Below are positions 52,257-60,772 of a stretch of DNA of 64,000 nucleotides, piece after piece. This DNA is from Ohtaekwangia sp036503775 (GTDB taxonomy: Bacteria > Bacteroidota > Bacteroidia > Cytophagales > Cyclobacteriaceae). The DNA lies in NCBI GenBank assembly GCA_036503775.1, contig DASXWH010000016.1, forward strand, positions 9,960-73,959. Direction: 5' to 3'. Below the pieces are notes generated by a model. That model made no database searches. It was not told the DNA's origin and saw only the letters and a program-made list of their open reading frames with translations. The translations under genes and the position numbers were made by a program. Position 1 is the stretch's first letter, and the number at the start of each line of letters is the position of its first letter.

Positions 52257-53627
52257 CTATCCAAACAGATCTTCGAATACCTCGGTGAGTTTTCCGAAGG
52301 CCTTAACCTTGATTTTACTTTTTTTGTCAACCAGCTTTTGACTGAACTTTGAAATGTAGATTTCCTCAAAGCCAAGCTTCTCTGCTTCTGAGATGCGTTG
52401 TTCAATGCGGTTTACTGCCCGTAATTCACCACCTAATCCTACCTCTGCTGCAAAACATATTTTATCGGCTATCGCGATTTCTTCCATCGAGGAGATCAGG
52501 GAGATGCAAATGGCCAGGTCAATGGCCGGATCTTCTACCGTTATACCTCCGGCCATATTCAGAAACACATCCTGTGTTCCCATGCGGAATCCACATCTCT
52601 TTTCGAGTACAGCCAAAAGCATATTCAATCGTTTCTGATCGAAACCGGTTGGTGTTCTCTGTGGTGTTCCATACGATGCCGGACTTACGAGGGATTGAAT
52701 TTCAATCAATAAAGGCCTGTTGCCTTCTATCGTTGCCCCAATGGTTATTCCGCTGAGCTGGCTGTCCTTTTGAGAGATGAGAATTTCCGAAGGATTGGAA
52801 ACCTCACGCAGCCCGGTGCCCAGCATTTCATAAATTCCAATTTCTGAAGTTGAGCCAAAACGATTCTTTGTTGTGCGTAAAATCCGGTAGGCCAGGTGGC
52901 GATCTCCTTCAAATTGTAAGACGGTATCGACCATGTGCTCCAGTACTTTCGGCCCTGCCAGCATACCGTCCTTTGTAATATGACCAATCAGAAATACGGA
53001 AGTGTTTGTTTCCTTGGCAAACTTCATAAGTTCTCCAGCGCACTGACGTACCTGTCCCACACTTCCGGCTGTTGAATCCAATAAAGGAGAATACAGCGTT
53101 TGAATAGAATCGATGATTACCAGCTGCGGTTCGATGGATTCAATAACCTGAAAAATCTGGCGGGTATTGGTTTCTGTTAAAAGATAAAAATTCGGAGAGG
53201 AATTATTGATGCGCTCAGCACGCATCTTAAGCTGCTGCTCACTCTCTTCACCTGACACATACAGAACACGAAGGGATTTTATCTGTAGCCCTACCTGAAG
53301 CATCAGGGTTGATTTACCAATTCCGGGTTCGCCACCAATAAGCACCAGTGAACCAGGAACTATGCCATCTCCCAAAACCCGGTTTAACTCCTGATCACCG
53401 GTATTGACGCGGATATCTTTAGATGATTCAACCTCATTAAGGGTTTTGGCTTTTGGTGCCTTGGTTCTCCCGCTTTCCTGACGCCATTCGTTCTTGCTGC
53501 TTTCCTCTTTGGTTACTATCTCTTCGGCAAACGTATTCCAGGCATTGCACGAAGGACATTTACCCAGCCACTTAGCGGATTCATATCCGCAACTCTGGCA
53601 GAAAAAAATGGTTTTTGATTTAGCCAA
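52257..53627 (-). CDS. radA: DNA repair protein RadA
   Basis: 456 aa, normal length. RadA/Sms is a RecA-like hexameric ATPase/helicase acting in branch migration during recombination. N-terminal zinc finger CQSCGYESAKWLGKCPSC (10-27), Walker A GGEPGIGKST (about 98-107), the RadA-specific KNRFG (about 256-260), and a C-terminal Lon-like domain. A 23-bp region with an inverted repeat lies between this gene and the divergent DUF3857 gene. Confidence 0.96.
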   Translation of the reverse strand: MAKSKTIFFCQSCGYESAKWLGKCPSCNAWNTFAEEIVTKEESSKNEWRQESGRTKAPKAKTLNEVESSKDIRVNTGDQELNRVLGDGIVPGSLVLIGGEPGIGKSTLMLQVGLQIKSLRVLYVSGEESEQQLKMRAERINNSSPNFYLLTETNTRQIFQVIESIEPQLVIIDSIQTLYSPLLDSTAGSVGQVRQCAGELMKFAKETNTSVFLIGHITKDGMLAGPKVLEHMVDTVLQFEGDRHLAYRILRTTKNRFGSTSEIGIYEMLGTGLREVSNPSEILISQKDSQLSGITIGATIEGNRPLLIEIQSLVSPASYGTPQRTPTGFDQKRLNMLLAVLEKRCGFRMGTQDVFLNMAGGITVEDPAIDLAICISLISSMEEIAIADKICFAAEVGLGGELRAVNRIEQRISEAEKLGFEEIYISKFSQKLVDKKSKIKVKAFGKLTEVFEDLFG

Positions 53628-53667
53628 GAAGAAAAATTACTTTTGGGCAATATAAAATGATCCCCTC

Positions 53668-53690
53668 TAAATAGAATCCAACTCTATTTA
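53668..53690. promoter_or_regulatory. Inverted repeat between radA and DUF3857 gene
   Basis: TAAATAGA-ATCCAAC-TCTATTTA is a perfect 8-bp inverted repeat with a 7-nt spacer, located between two divergent genes. It could be an operator; no protein is known to bind it. Confidence 0.3.
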
Positions 53691-53740
53691 AAATTTGTAA
53701 CTGTTTTTTTAAATTTATCTGACCACCTAAACCTAGTTGT

Positions 53741-55681
53741 ATGAAAGCTTTAGCTATCGGGCTATTTGTAGCCTTTATTACGTCTTGTTCTTTTGCCCAG
53801 AAGTCGCCCATCAAATTTGGTGAAATCCCATTGTCTGATTTAAAGACTGGTGTGTATGCAAAAGATTCCACTGCAGCAGCTGTGATACTTTCTGATTATG
53901 GAGAGGCATATATCACCTTTACTGCAGTTTCAGCCGTACTGAATTTTGAACGCCATGTACGAATAAAAATCCTGTCAAAGGATGGCTTTGAGTGGGCTGA
54001 TGTGGAAGTGCCTTTATATCATGACGGTACTGACGAAGAAAGGATTCTGAAGTTTAAGGCTTCTACCTTCAATCTTGAAAACGGGAAGATGGTTGAAACG
54101 GAAGTAGAGAAAAGCGGGATTTTCAAAGAGAAATTCAATCGGAATATTAATTTTCAGAAGTTCACATTTCCAAATGTAAAAGAAGGATCCATTCTGGAAT
54201 ACTCGTATACGGTTAGCTCTCCTTTCCTTTTTAACTTTCCCAACTGGCAATTTCAATACAGCATACCTGTACAACACAGCGAGTATTGGGCGCTGTGCCC
54301 TGACTTTTTCTTTTTTGAGAAATACATGCAGGGATATATTGCTCCCACAACCTATGAAGTGAAGAACAAAACCGGATCAGACTTTCAGGTTGTTGGCCAC
54401 CACTGGATATCGAAAGATGTACCGGCATTTATTGAGGAACCTTTTATGACCTGTGAGGATGATTATGTATCCAAAATCAACATGGCACTCTCACATATTA
54501 ATTTTCCCGGAGAACCCGTGAGAGAGATAATGGGAACATGGTCAAAACTGAATAAACTGCTTCTTGAGGATGAATCGTTTGGCAAAGCCATTACAGGATC
54601 CGGCTTTCTGAAAAAGAAAGTAGAAGAAATTACAGCGGGAATATCAGACCCAGAACAAAAGGTGAAAGCGATATACAATTATGTATCGCAGAACATAGAA
54701 TGGGACGGTGTCAAGGATAAATATGCAGACAACCTGAAAAAAGTTTTCGAGGATAAAAAAGGAACTGCAGCAGACATCAACCTCCTGTTTGCTTCTATGG
54801 TGGAGAAGGCCAATATACCTGTCGAGATGGTTTTGATAAGTACCCGCGATCACGGTTTTATCCGTCAGCAATACCCTATGGAATCACAGCTCAATTATGC
54901 TTTATGTTCTGTCAAGATCGGGGACAAGACTATGCTGATTGATGCCACAGATAAATATCTCCCTATGGGCGTTCTACCAAAGTACTGCTTGAACGGCCAG
55001 GGCCTGGTGATCTCGGCAACCAATCATGGCTGGATTGCTATAGAACCGAAAGTAAAGGGGAGAACGGTTGTAAACGCAGACCTTGCCTTAAGTGACTCGG
55101 GAGAGCTTACAGGCAAAGTGACGTATTCAAATGAAGGATATGATGCTCATCAGTTTCGGATGGAGTACTTCAAAAAAGGTGAAGCGGATTACCTGAAGGA
55201 TTTCTTAACCGGTAAAAACTGGCAGGTTAATAAAACCGAGTTCGAAAGCATCAAAGAGGTTGAAAAAGCCGTGAGACAAAATTTTAGCTTAACAATTGCG
55301 GAGCACACCACAGTAGCTGGTGATGTTATCTACTTAACACCTTTCGTTTCCAATCAGGTTAAGGAAAATATATTCAAACTGGAGACTCGTGTTTATCCCG
55401 TTGATTTTGGTTTCCCGATAGACCGGACATATTTGTGTCAAATAACAATCCCTGAAGGGTATAGTGTTGATGAACTACCTAAACCCAAGGTGATGGTCTT
55501 ACCTAACGGTGGCGGCAAGCTCACCTATAATATCATCCAGAATGGAAACAAGCTCAGCATTACCAGTATACTTGTGATAAATAAAAGCCTGTTTGTACAG
55601 AATGAATATCCACTACTTCGTGAATTCTATAATCAGGTGGTGGCTAAACAAGCTGAGCAAATTGTATTAAAGAAAATCTAA
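53741..55681 (+). CDS. DUF3857 and transglutaminase-like protein, active-site residues lost
   Basis: 646 aa. Signal peptide (ALAIGLFVAFITSCSFA), DUF3857 domain (about 45-240), then a transglutaminase-like domain (about 305-410) and a beta-rich DUF3858-like tail. The catalytic Cys site reads GTAADINLL (Ala instead of Cys) and the His site reads LNYALCSV, so it is probably not catalytic. It is followed two bases later by a paralogue with the Cys present. Function unknown; probably a periplasmic or surface protein. Confidence 0.85.
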   Translation: MKALAIGLFVAFITSCSFAQKSPIKFGEIPLSDLKTGVYAKDSTAAAVILSDYGEAYITFTAVSAVLNFERHVRIKILSKDGFEWADVEVPLYHDGTDEERILKFKASTFNLENGKMVETEVEKSGIFKEKFNRNINFQKFTFPNVKEGSILEYSYTVSSPFLFNFPNWQFQYSIPVQHSEYWALCPDFFFFEKYMQGYIAPTTYEVKNKTGSDFQVVGHHWISKDVPAFIEEPFMTCEDDYVSKINMALSHINFPGEPVREIMGTWSKLNKLLLEDESFGKAITGSGFLKKKVEEITAGISDPEQKVKAIYNYVSQNIEWDGVKDKYADNLKKVFEDKKGTAADINLLFASMVEKANIPVEMVLISTRDHGFIRQQYPMESQLNYALCSVKIGDKTMLIDATDKYLPMGVLPKYCLNGQGLVISATNHGWIAIEPKVKGRTVVNADLALSDSGELTGKVTYSNEGYDAHQFRMEYFKKGEADYLKDFLTGKNWQVNKTEFESIKEVEKAVRQNFSLTIAEHTTVAGDVIYLTPFVSNQVKENIFKLETRVYPVDFGFPIDRTYLCQITIPEGYSVDELPKPKVMVLPNGGGKLTYNIIQNGNKLSITSILVINKSLFVQNEYPLLREFYNQVVAKQAEQIVLKKI

Positions 55682-55683
55682 CC

Positions 55684-57588
55684 ATGAAACTGCTTTTCTT
55701 TTTCAGCGCTTTAGCTGTATTAATCACTGGATTTTCTAAAGAAGAACCAAAATATCCTGTCAGTCAGATCCCTGACAGCTTAAAGGCAGGAATGTATGCT
55801 GTAATTCGTGTGCAGGAACAACGTGTTGCCGTTAATTCAGTTAAAAACTCAACGTTTTACTTCCATAAAGTTATAACCATACTAAATTCTAAAGGAGCTG
55901 ACCTAGCGAAGGAAGTTGTAGGGTATGACAAACTTATGTCTGTTAAATACCTCAAAGGAACGGTTTACGATGCCGAAGGAAATGTAACCCGAAAATTGAA
56001 ACAAAGTGAAATAATTGATCAAAGTGCTTTTGATGGTTCAATGTTCAGTGATAATCGCATCAAAGTGGCAGATCTTTCTCAAGGAATCTATCCGTATACA
56101 GTTGAATTTGAATATGAGCTAGAGGACAAGAAACTTTATGACCTTCCCGATTTTGAATTGTATGATGACGATGAAGTTTCTATTCAGGAATCGGTTTTTA
56201 GAATAAACTATGTTGAAGGCCTGAAGCCCCGATACAAGCTTTTCAAAGTACAGGAACCAATAACTGGATCTGAGAATGGGTTGAACACGTTGCAGTGGTC
56301 TTTTAAAAACATAATTCCTGATAAATTTGAAATTCTTAGTCCTGATTCCCGTCAGGTTGTTCCTAACATCAGAGTAGCGCCAAACAAATTTGAATACGAA
56401 GGTTATGCCGGAAGCATGCAATCCTGGAGTGAGTATGGACAGTGGCAAAGGTTGCTGAATGATGGACGTGATGTTCTGCCTGAAAACACTAAGCTTAAGG
56501 TAAGAGAATTGACTAAAAACGCCACATCTGTTGAGGAAAGAACAAAAGTCTTGTATGAGTACCTGCAAAGCAGAACACGCTATGTCAATATTGCATTAGG
56601 CATTGGGGGCTTGCAGCCTTTCCCGGCTTCGATGGTCGATCAGACAGGTTATGGTGACTGTAAAGGATTATCCAATTATATGGTAGCTATGTTAAAGGAA
56701 GCTGGCGTAAAGGGATATTATACCAAGATTAATGCGGGTACTTCCGCTTCCGAAATTGATGAGACTTTTCCAAGCCATCAGACAAATCACATAATTGTTT
56801 CGGTTCCCAATGGCGCTGACACCATATGGTTGGAATGCACAAGCCAAACTAATCCTTTTGATTACCTGGGGAGTTTTACAGGCGATCGCAAGGCGTTTAT
56901 GGTAACTGAGTCTGGAGGCAAAATTGTAAATACCCATCGGTACACTTCTGATCAGAATCTTCAGTCGCGAATGGCAGATGTTTATTTAGATGTGAAAGGT
57001 AATGCGAAAGCAACCATCAAAACCGTTTACTCCGGACTTAGATATGAACATGATAATCTGGAGTTTGTATTGAACAAACAATACGATGATCAGAAAAAAT
57101 GGATTCAGCGGAACACAGCTATTCCTTCATTTGACATTTCATCATTTCAGATGGTAGATAAAAGAAATAGAATACCCTCTGCTGAGGTGAACACAGAGTT
57201 GGTACTAAATCGTCTGGCTTCCGTTAGCGGCAAAAGACTTTTTATCATGCCTAACCTCATGAATCGACTGAGCCATATTCCTGAAAAAATGGATAAACGG
57301 AAAACAAATGTTGTTCTTCACGCTGTGTATACAGATATAGATACGATCCGTTTTCATATTCCTCAGGATATTTATCCGGAATTTCTCCCCAGCGCGGTTT
57401 CGATTAAATCAACTTTTGGGGAATACGAATGTAATTATATCATTGATCAGGGTAGCCTGGTGTACGTGCGTAGATTGAAATTCAACAAAGGTGAATTCCC
57501 TCCCGAGATGTACAATAAACTTGTTGACTTTTGTAAGAGCATTAATAAAGCAGATAATACAAAAGTCGTTTTCCTCAGTAAGACCTAA
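55684..57588 (+). CDS. DUF3857 and transglutaminase protein, active-site Cys present
   Basis: 634 aa. Signal peptide (LLFFFSALAVLITGFS), DUF3857 (about 45-235), then a transglutaminase core (about 280-390) with Cys in GYGDCKGLSNYMVAML (about 322-337), His in TNHIIVSVPNG (about 364-374) and an acidic site in LECTSQ. It is the second gene of a pair two bases apart. Function unknown; members are secreted in Bacteroidota. Confidence 0.87.
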   Translation: MKLLFFFSALAVLITGFSKEEPKYPVSQIPDSLKAGMYAVIRVQEQRVAVNSVKNSTFYFHKVITILNSKGADLAKEVVGYDKLMSVKYLKGTVYDAEGNVTRKLKQSEIIDQSAFDGSMFSDNRIKVADLSQGIYPYTVEFEYELEDKKLYDLPDFELYDDDEVSIQESVFRINYVEGLKPRYKLFKVQEPITGSENGLNTLQWSFKNIIPDKFEILSPDSRQVVPNIRVAPNKFEYEGYAGSMQSWSEYGQWQRLLNDGRDVLPENTKLKVRELTKNATSVEERTKVLYEYLQSRTRYVNIALGIGGLQPFPASMVDQTGYGDCKGLSNYMVAMLKEAGVKGYYTKINAGTSASEIDETFPSHQTNHIIVSVPNGADTIWLECTSQTNPFDYLGSFTGDRKAFMVTESGGKIVNTHRYTSDQNLQSRMADVYLDVKGNAKATIKTVYSGLRYEHDNLEFVLNKQYDDQKKWIQRNTAIPSFDISSFQMVDKRNRIPSAEVNTELVLNRLASVSGKRLFIMPNLMNRLSHIPEKMDKRKTNVVLHAVYTDIDTIRFHIPQDIYPEFLPSAVSIKSTFGEYECNYIIDQGSLVYVRRLKFNKGEFPPEMYNKLVDFCKSINKADNTKVVFLSKT

Positions 57589-57600
57589 CTATATTCTAAA

Positions 57601-57632
57601 AAAAATCCACGTCAATCACGTGGGTTTTTTTT
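57601..57632. terminator. Bidirectional terminator between convergent genes
   Basis: Stem ATCCACGT / ACGTGGGT (one T-G pair) with a CAATC loop, flanked by A-run on the left and T-run on the right, between the stops at 57588 (+) and 57631 (-). The embedded CACGTG-like core is part of the hairpin, not a parS site. Confidence 0.8.
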
Positions 57633-58437
57633 ATTTAATAGGCGCATTAGCTTCTTTAGCCATTACCTTATAAACCATTTTATCAGCCACTCCAGGAAGC
57701 CACTTATTAAGCCACACGGCCAACTTACCCTGTGTAGTGAGAATCAGAAAGTTCTTTCTTTTAATGGTTGCCCTGTAAATATGATTAGCACATTCTTCTG
57801 ATGTCATCATTTTCTCCTCAGCTCTCGGTGATTCTCCCTGTGCGCTACCATCTTTGGTTAGTGATCTTTTCCGAATGTTTGACGATGTAAATCCCGGGCA
57901 GGCTGTTAATACATGAACGCCTGTTTTTAACAATTCTGTCCGCAATACTTCCAGAAAGCCATTAAGGGCAAACTTGGAAGCAGAGTACCCCGTGCGTCCG
58001 GGCAATCCTCGGAAGCCTGCAATGGAGGAGATGCCAATGACCGATCCCTTATTCTTGGTAATCTCCGGCAGACAATATTTCGTAGCGTACAGCACACCAT
58101 AGAAATTAATATCCATTACTTTCTTGACAACGGTCAGGTCAACTTCTGCAAAGAGAGCACGCATGGAAATACCTGCGTTGTTAATAAGAATATCAATAGT
58201 ACCATAGTGTCGGATTGCTTCGTTGGCCATCTTCCGGTTATCTTCTTCAAGGCTTACGTCTGCCCGGAAACCTGTTACGGTAATATTTTTTCTTCGAAGT
58301 TCTTCAACCGTTTTATTGAGTTCATCTTCATTACGGCCAGTGATCAGAATTTTGGAGCCCTCACTCCCGAATTTTTCAGCAAGTGCTTTACCTATTCCTG
58401 ATGATCCTCCGGTAATGATTACAACTTTGTCTTTCAT
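57631..58437 (-). CDS. Short-chain dehydrogenase/reductase
   Basis: 268 aa classical SDR. Cofactor motif TGGSSGIGKALA (9-20), NNAG (about 86-89), Ser in ISSIAG, catalytic YSASK (about 155-159). The C-terminal 40 residues include a hydrophobic, membrane-associating stretch (GKLAVWLNKWLPGVADKM), as in DHRS7-type SDRs. A -7 element CAAAAGTA (TACTTTTG on the - strand) is at 58458-58465. Substrate unknown. Confidence 0.92.
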   Translation of the reverse strand: MKDKVVIITGGSSGIGKALAEKFGSEGSKILITGRNEDELNKTVEELRRKNITVTGFRADVSLEEDNRKMANEAIRHYGTIDILINNAGISMRALFAEVDLTVVKKVMDINFYGVLYATKYCLPEITKNKGSVIGISSIAGFRGLPGRTGYSASKFALNGFLEVLRTELLKTGVHVLTACPGFTSSNIRKRSLTKDGSAQGESPRAEEKMMTSEECANHIYRATIKRKNFLILTTQGKLAVWLNKWLPGVADKMVYKVMAKEANAPIK

Positions 58438-58478
58438 GCGATGCAGGTATGAGTTGCCAAAAGTAGCAATACTTCCTT

Positions 58479-58500
58479 AACTTGCCTGCTATAGCAAGTT
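58479..58500. promoter_or_regulatory. Inverted repeat between SDR and acyltransferase genes
   Basis: AACTTGC-N8-GCAAGTT, a perfect 7-bp inverted repeat ending 4 bp before the + strand start and lying 42 bp upstream of the - strand start. It could be an operator for one or both divergent genes. Confidence 0.3.
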
Positions 58501-58504
58501 TAGA

Positions 58505-59410
58505 ATGTTCCTGATCAGATTGTTATCGCGTCTGCCATTTTGGATTTTATACAGGATATCCGATTTTCTTTTTTTTGTGAGCTACTATCTGGTCGGCTAT
58601 CGGAGAAAGATGGTTTGGCGCAACCTGGCTAATTCATTTCCCCATAAAACCAACAGTGAGCGCAAAGTCATTGAGAAAGAATTCTACAGAAATTTATGCG
58701 ACTACGGAGTTGAAACGCTGAAGGCTCTCACCATTAGTCAGGAGGAGCTTGCCAGGCGAATTGTATTTACGGATGTCAGGGTCGCAGAAGAATATAAGAA
58801 GAAACATCAATCGATGATCGTTCTGGCATCGCATCAGTTTAACTGGGAGTGGTTAGTGGCATCAGCGAATTTCAATTTTCCTGTTCCGGTAGACTATGTC
58901 TATCAAAAACAGAACAGCGAATTCTTTAATAATTTTTCTACGCAATGTCGTTCCCGATTTGGATCGTATCCGATAACACGGAAGTCGGTTGCCCGGGAAT
59001 CAATCAAACGCAAAGGCATATTGCGAGCCATTGCTATCGTGGCAGATCAGTATCCGGGACATAAAACAGATAAACGGTATCAGACCAAATTTTTAAATCA
59101 GGATACTGTTTTTTTTTATGGAGTTAACCAACTGGCTGTACTTATGCAGTATCCGGTTCTCTTTGTTGATATCCGGAAAGTGAAGCGTGGTTATTATGAA
59201 GTTAAGTTTCTCGAAATAGCAACACCACCCTACGCTAAAGACAGTGATTATGTAATTGAACAATATGTTCGTTATGCTGAAAAAATGATTGAGGATAATC
59301 CTTCTGGCTGGCTATGGTCACACAACCGCTGGAAAAAGCGTCACCTGAAGCAAGCCGTTAGTCAGGTTAACGATCATCTGAAATCAGAACAATCAGGCAA
59401 GCCAGAATAA
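58505..59410 (+). CDS. Lysophospholipid/lipid A acyltransferase (LpxL/HtrB-like)
   Basis: 301 aa. One N-terminal membrane helix (ISDFLFFVSYYLVGY) and the catalytic HxxxxE motif HQFNWE (about 117-122). The conserved DQ.P region is VADQYPG (about 180-186), and a later TDKRYQTKFLNQD. This family adds secondary acyl chains to lipid A or makes related lipids. It overlaps the convergent DoxX gene by 44 bp at the 3' end. Confidence 0.87.
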   Translation: MFLIRLLSRLPFWILYRISDFLFFVSYYLVGYRRKMVWRNLANSFPHKTNSERKVIEKEFYRNLCDYGVETLKALTISQEELARRIVFTDVRVAEEYKKKHQSMIVLASHQFNWEWLVASANFNFPVPVDYVYQKQNSEFFNNFSTQCRSRFGSYPITRKSVARESIKRKGILRAIAIVADQYPGHKTDKRYQTKFLNQDTVFFYGVNQLAVLMQYPVLFVDIRKVKRGYYEVKFLEIATPPYAKDSDYVIEQYVRYAEKMIEDNPSGWLWSHNRWKKRHLKQAVSQVNDHLKSEQSGKPE

Positions 59411-59747
59411 GCAAACTATATTCAACACCACCGGTGCTTGGCCCGACTACATACCAACCATGTTGCAGGTGAACCATAAATATCCCCGGGATGATGACTA
59501 GCATCCACGCCAGGCTTATCCATTTTTTAAAAAAACCAGCAATCAGTGTTGCTCCTGCAATCAATTCATAGAGTGTTATGAGCCAGGCGATGAAAGTGCC
59601 AATGATAAAACCCTGAGAATTAAGCCAGGCACCGAAATCTCCCACCGTACCATAGTATAACCGCTGAAATCCATGAGCCATCATAATGATGCCGATCATT
59701 ACGCGAAGTACAACAAGGGCGTGCCGTTGTGAAATAATTTTAGGCAT
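59367..59747 (-). CDS. DoxX family membrane protein
   Basis: 126 aa with four membrane helices. DoxX/DoxD-like pattern: RVMIGIIMMAHGFQRLYYG (about 15-33), and an ELIAGATLIAGFF segment (about 61-73). Its 3' end overlaps the acyltransferase gene by 44 bp, convergent. DoxX proteins are linked to respiratory or redox stress systems; the role here is unknown. Confidence 0.87.
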   Translation of the reverse strand: MPKIISQRHALVVLRVMIGIIMMAHGFQRLYYGTVGDFGAWLNSQGFIIGTFIAWLITLYELIAGATLIAGFFKKWISLAWMLVIIPGIFMVHLQHGWYVVGPSTGGVEYSLLILACLIVLISDDR

Positions 59748-59807
59748 AGGGTAAAGGGTTGAGTCTCACTTGTAGTAAGTTCGTATAAATCCAACAGAAA
59801 AGAAATT

Positions 59808-60761
59808 ATGATCAGACACCAAATGAAAATGGGGATATTAAGTGCGATGCTGCTGCTTTCTGTTTTGAGTGAAGCACAAATACCTGAAATACCATCCCTC
59901 TTTTTGGGAGATGATGTGAGCACCCGGTATAATGAACGGGACATGGCCATCTCACCGGATGGCTCGGAGATGTTTTATACCCTCGTGGGCAACCAGAACT
60001 CCTTCTCGGTTATTGTTCATAGAAAAAAGCTTAGTAATGGTAAATGGTCATCACCCGAAGTAGCTTCATTTTCCGGAAAGTATGGAGATCTGGAGGCTGC
60101 CTTTAGTGCTGACGGGAAGAAGGTATTTTTCAGCTCCAACAGACCGGTTGAAGGTGATAAGGTGAAAGATTACGATATCTGGTATGTAGAAAAAATCAAT
60201 GGTGTGTGGGCTAACCCAAAAAATTTAGGCCCGACTATAAATTCGCCCTGGAATGAATTTTATCCCTCTCTGGGCGCGAGTGGTAATTTGTATTTCACCG
60301 CGGAATATAAATCAGGTGTAGGTAAGGAAGATATATTCTTGGCTGCATGGAAGGACGGAAAGTACGAACCACCTGTAGTGCTTGACACAGCTGTGAATTC
60401 AATTTTGTGGGAGTTTAACGCATTTGTTTCTCCGGACGAGAAGCTCATTATTTTTACTTCATACGGAAGAGCAGATGACAGTGGTGGAGGAGATTTGTAT
60501 ATCAGCGTGAAAGATGATCAGGGGAAATGGCAATCCGCTAAAAATATTAAGATGCTCAACTCAATCCGACTGGATTATTGCCCTTTTGTTTCGTTTGACA
60601 GGAGCATTCTCTTTTTTACCAGCGGGAAACATGGTATTCCAAAACCGTTTGAGAAAGCACAGACCTATGATGAGTTGATGAAAACACTCAATCAACCTGA
60701 AAATGCTTCTGAGAATATCTATTGGGTGAGCTTTAAAAAAGTATTGGAGAGTACAAAGTAA
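59808..60761 (+). CDS. PD40/TolB-like secreted propeller protein
   Basis: 317 aa. Signal peptide after a charged start (MRHQMKMG-like, cleavage after LSEAQ). PD40 repeats throughout: ISPDGSEMFYTLVG (about 46-59), FSADGKKVFFSSNR (about 99-112), SPDEKLIIFTSYG (about 210-222), FVSFDRSILFFTSG. It should form a single beta-propeller. ATGs at 59823 and 59829 are other possible starts. Similar to propellers of PorE and TolB; function unknown. Confidence 0.82.
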   Translation: MIRHQMKMGILSAMLLLSVLSEAQIPEIPSLFLGDDVSTRYNERDMAISPDGSEMFYTLVGNQNSFSVIVHRKKLSNGKWSSPEVASFSGKYGDLEAAFSADGKKVFFSSNRPVEGDKVKDYDIWYVEKINGVWANPKNLGPTINSPWNEFYPSLGASGNLYFTAEYKSGVGKEDIFLAAWKDGKYEPPVVLDTAVNSILWEFNAFVSPDEKLIIFTSYGRADDSGGGDLYISVKDDQGKWQSAKNIKMLNSIRLDYCPFVSFDRSILFFTSGKHGIPKPFEKAQTYDELMKTLNQPENASENIYWVSFKKVLESTK

Positions 60762-60772
60762 GACAACCAGGC

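Noticed and set aside
53620..53871. 83-aa frame on the - strand overlapping radA and DUF3857 starts
   Set aside because: It covers the shared promoter region and the signal peptide of the opposite gene; no family pattern.
55684..57588. Tandem DUF3857 genes as a recent duplication
   Set aside because: The two proteins share only domain layout; the sequence between them has diverged throughout, so the event is old.
57607..57626. CACGTG-type core as another parS site
   Set aside because: It is two arms of a terminator hairpin split by a 5-nt loop, not a continuous palindrome.
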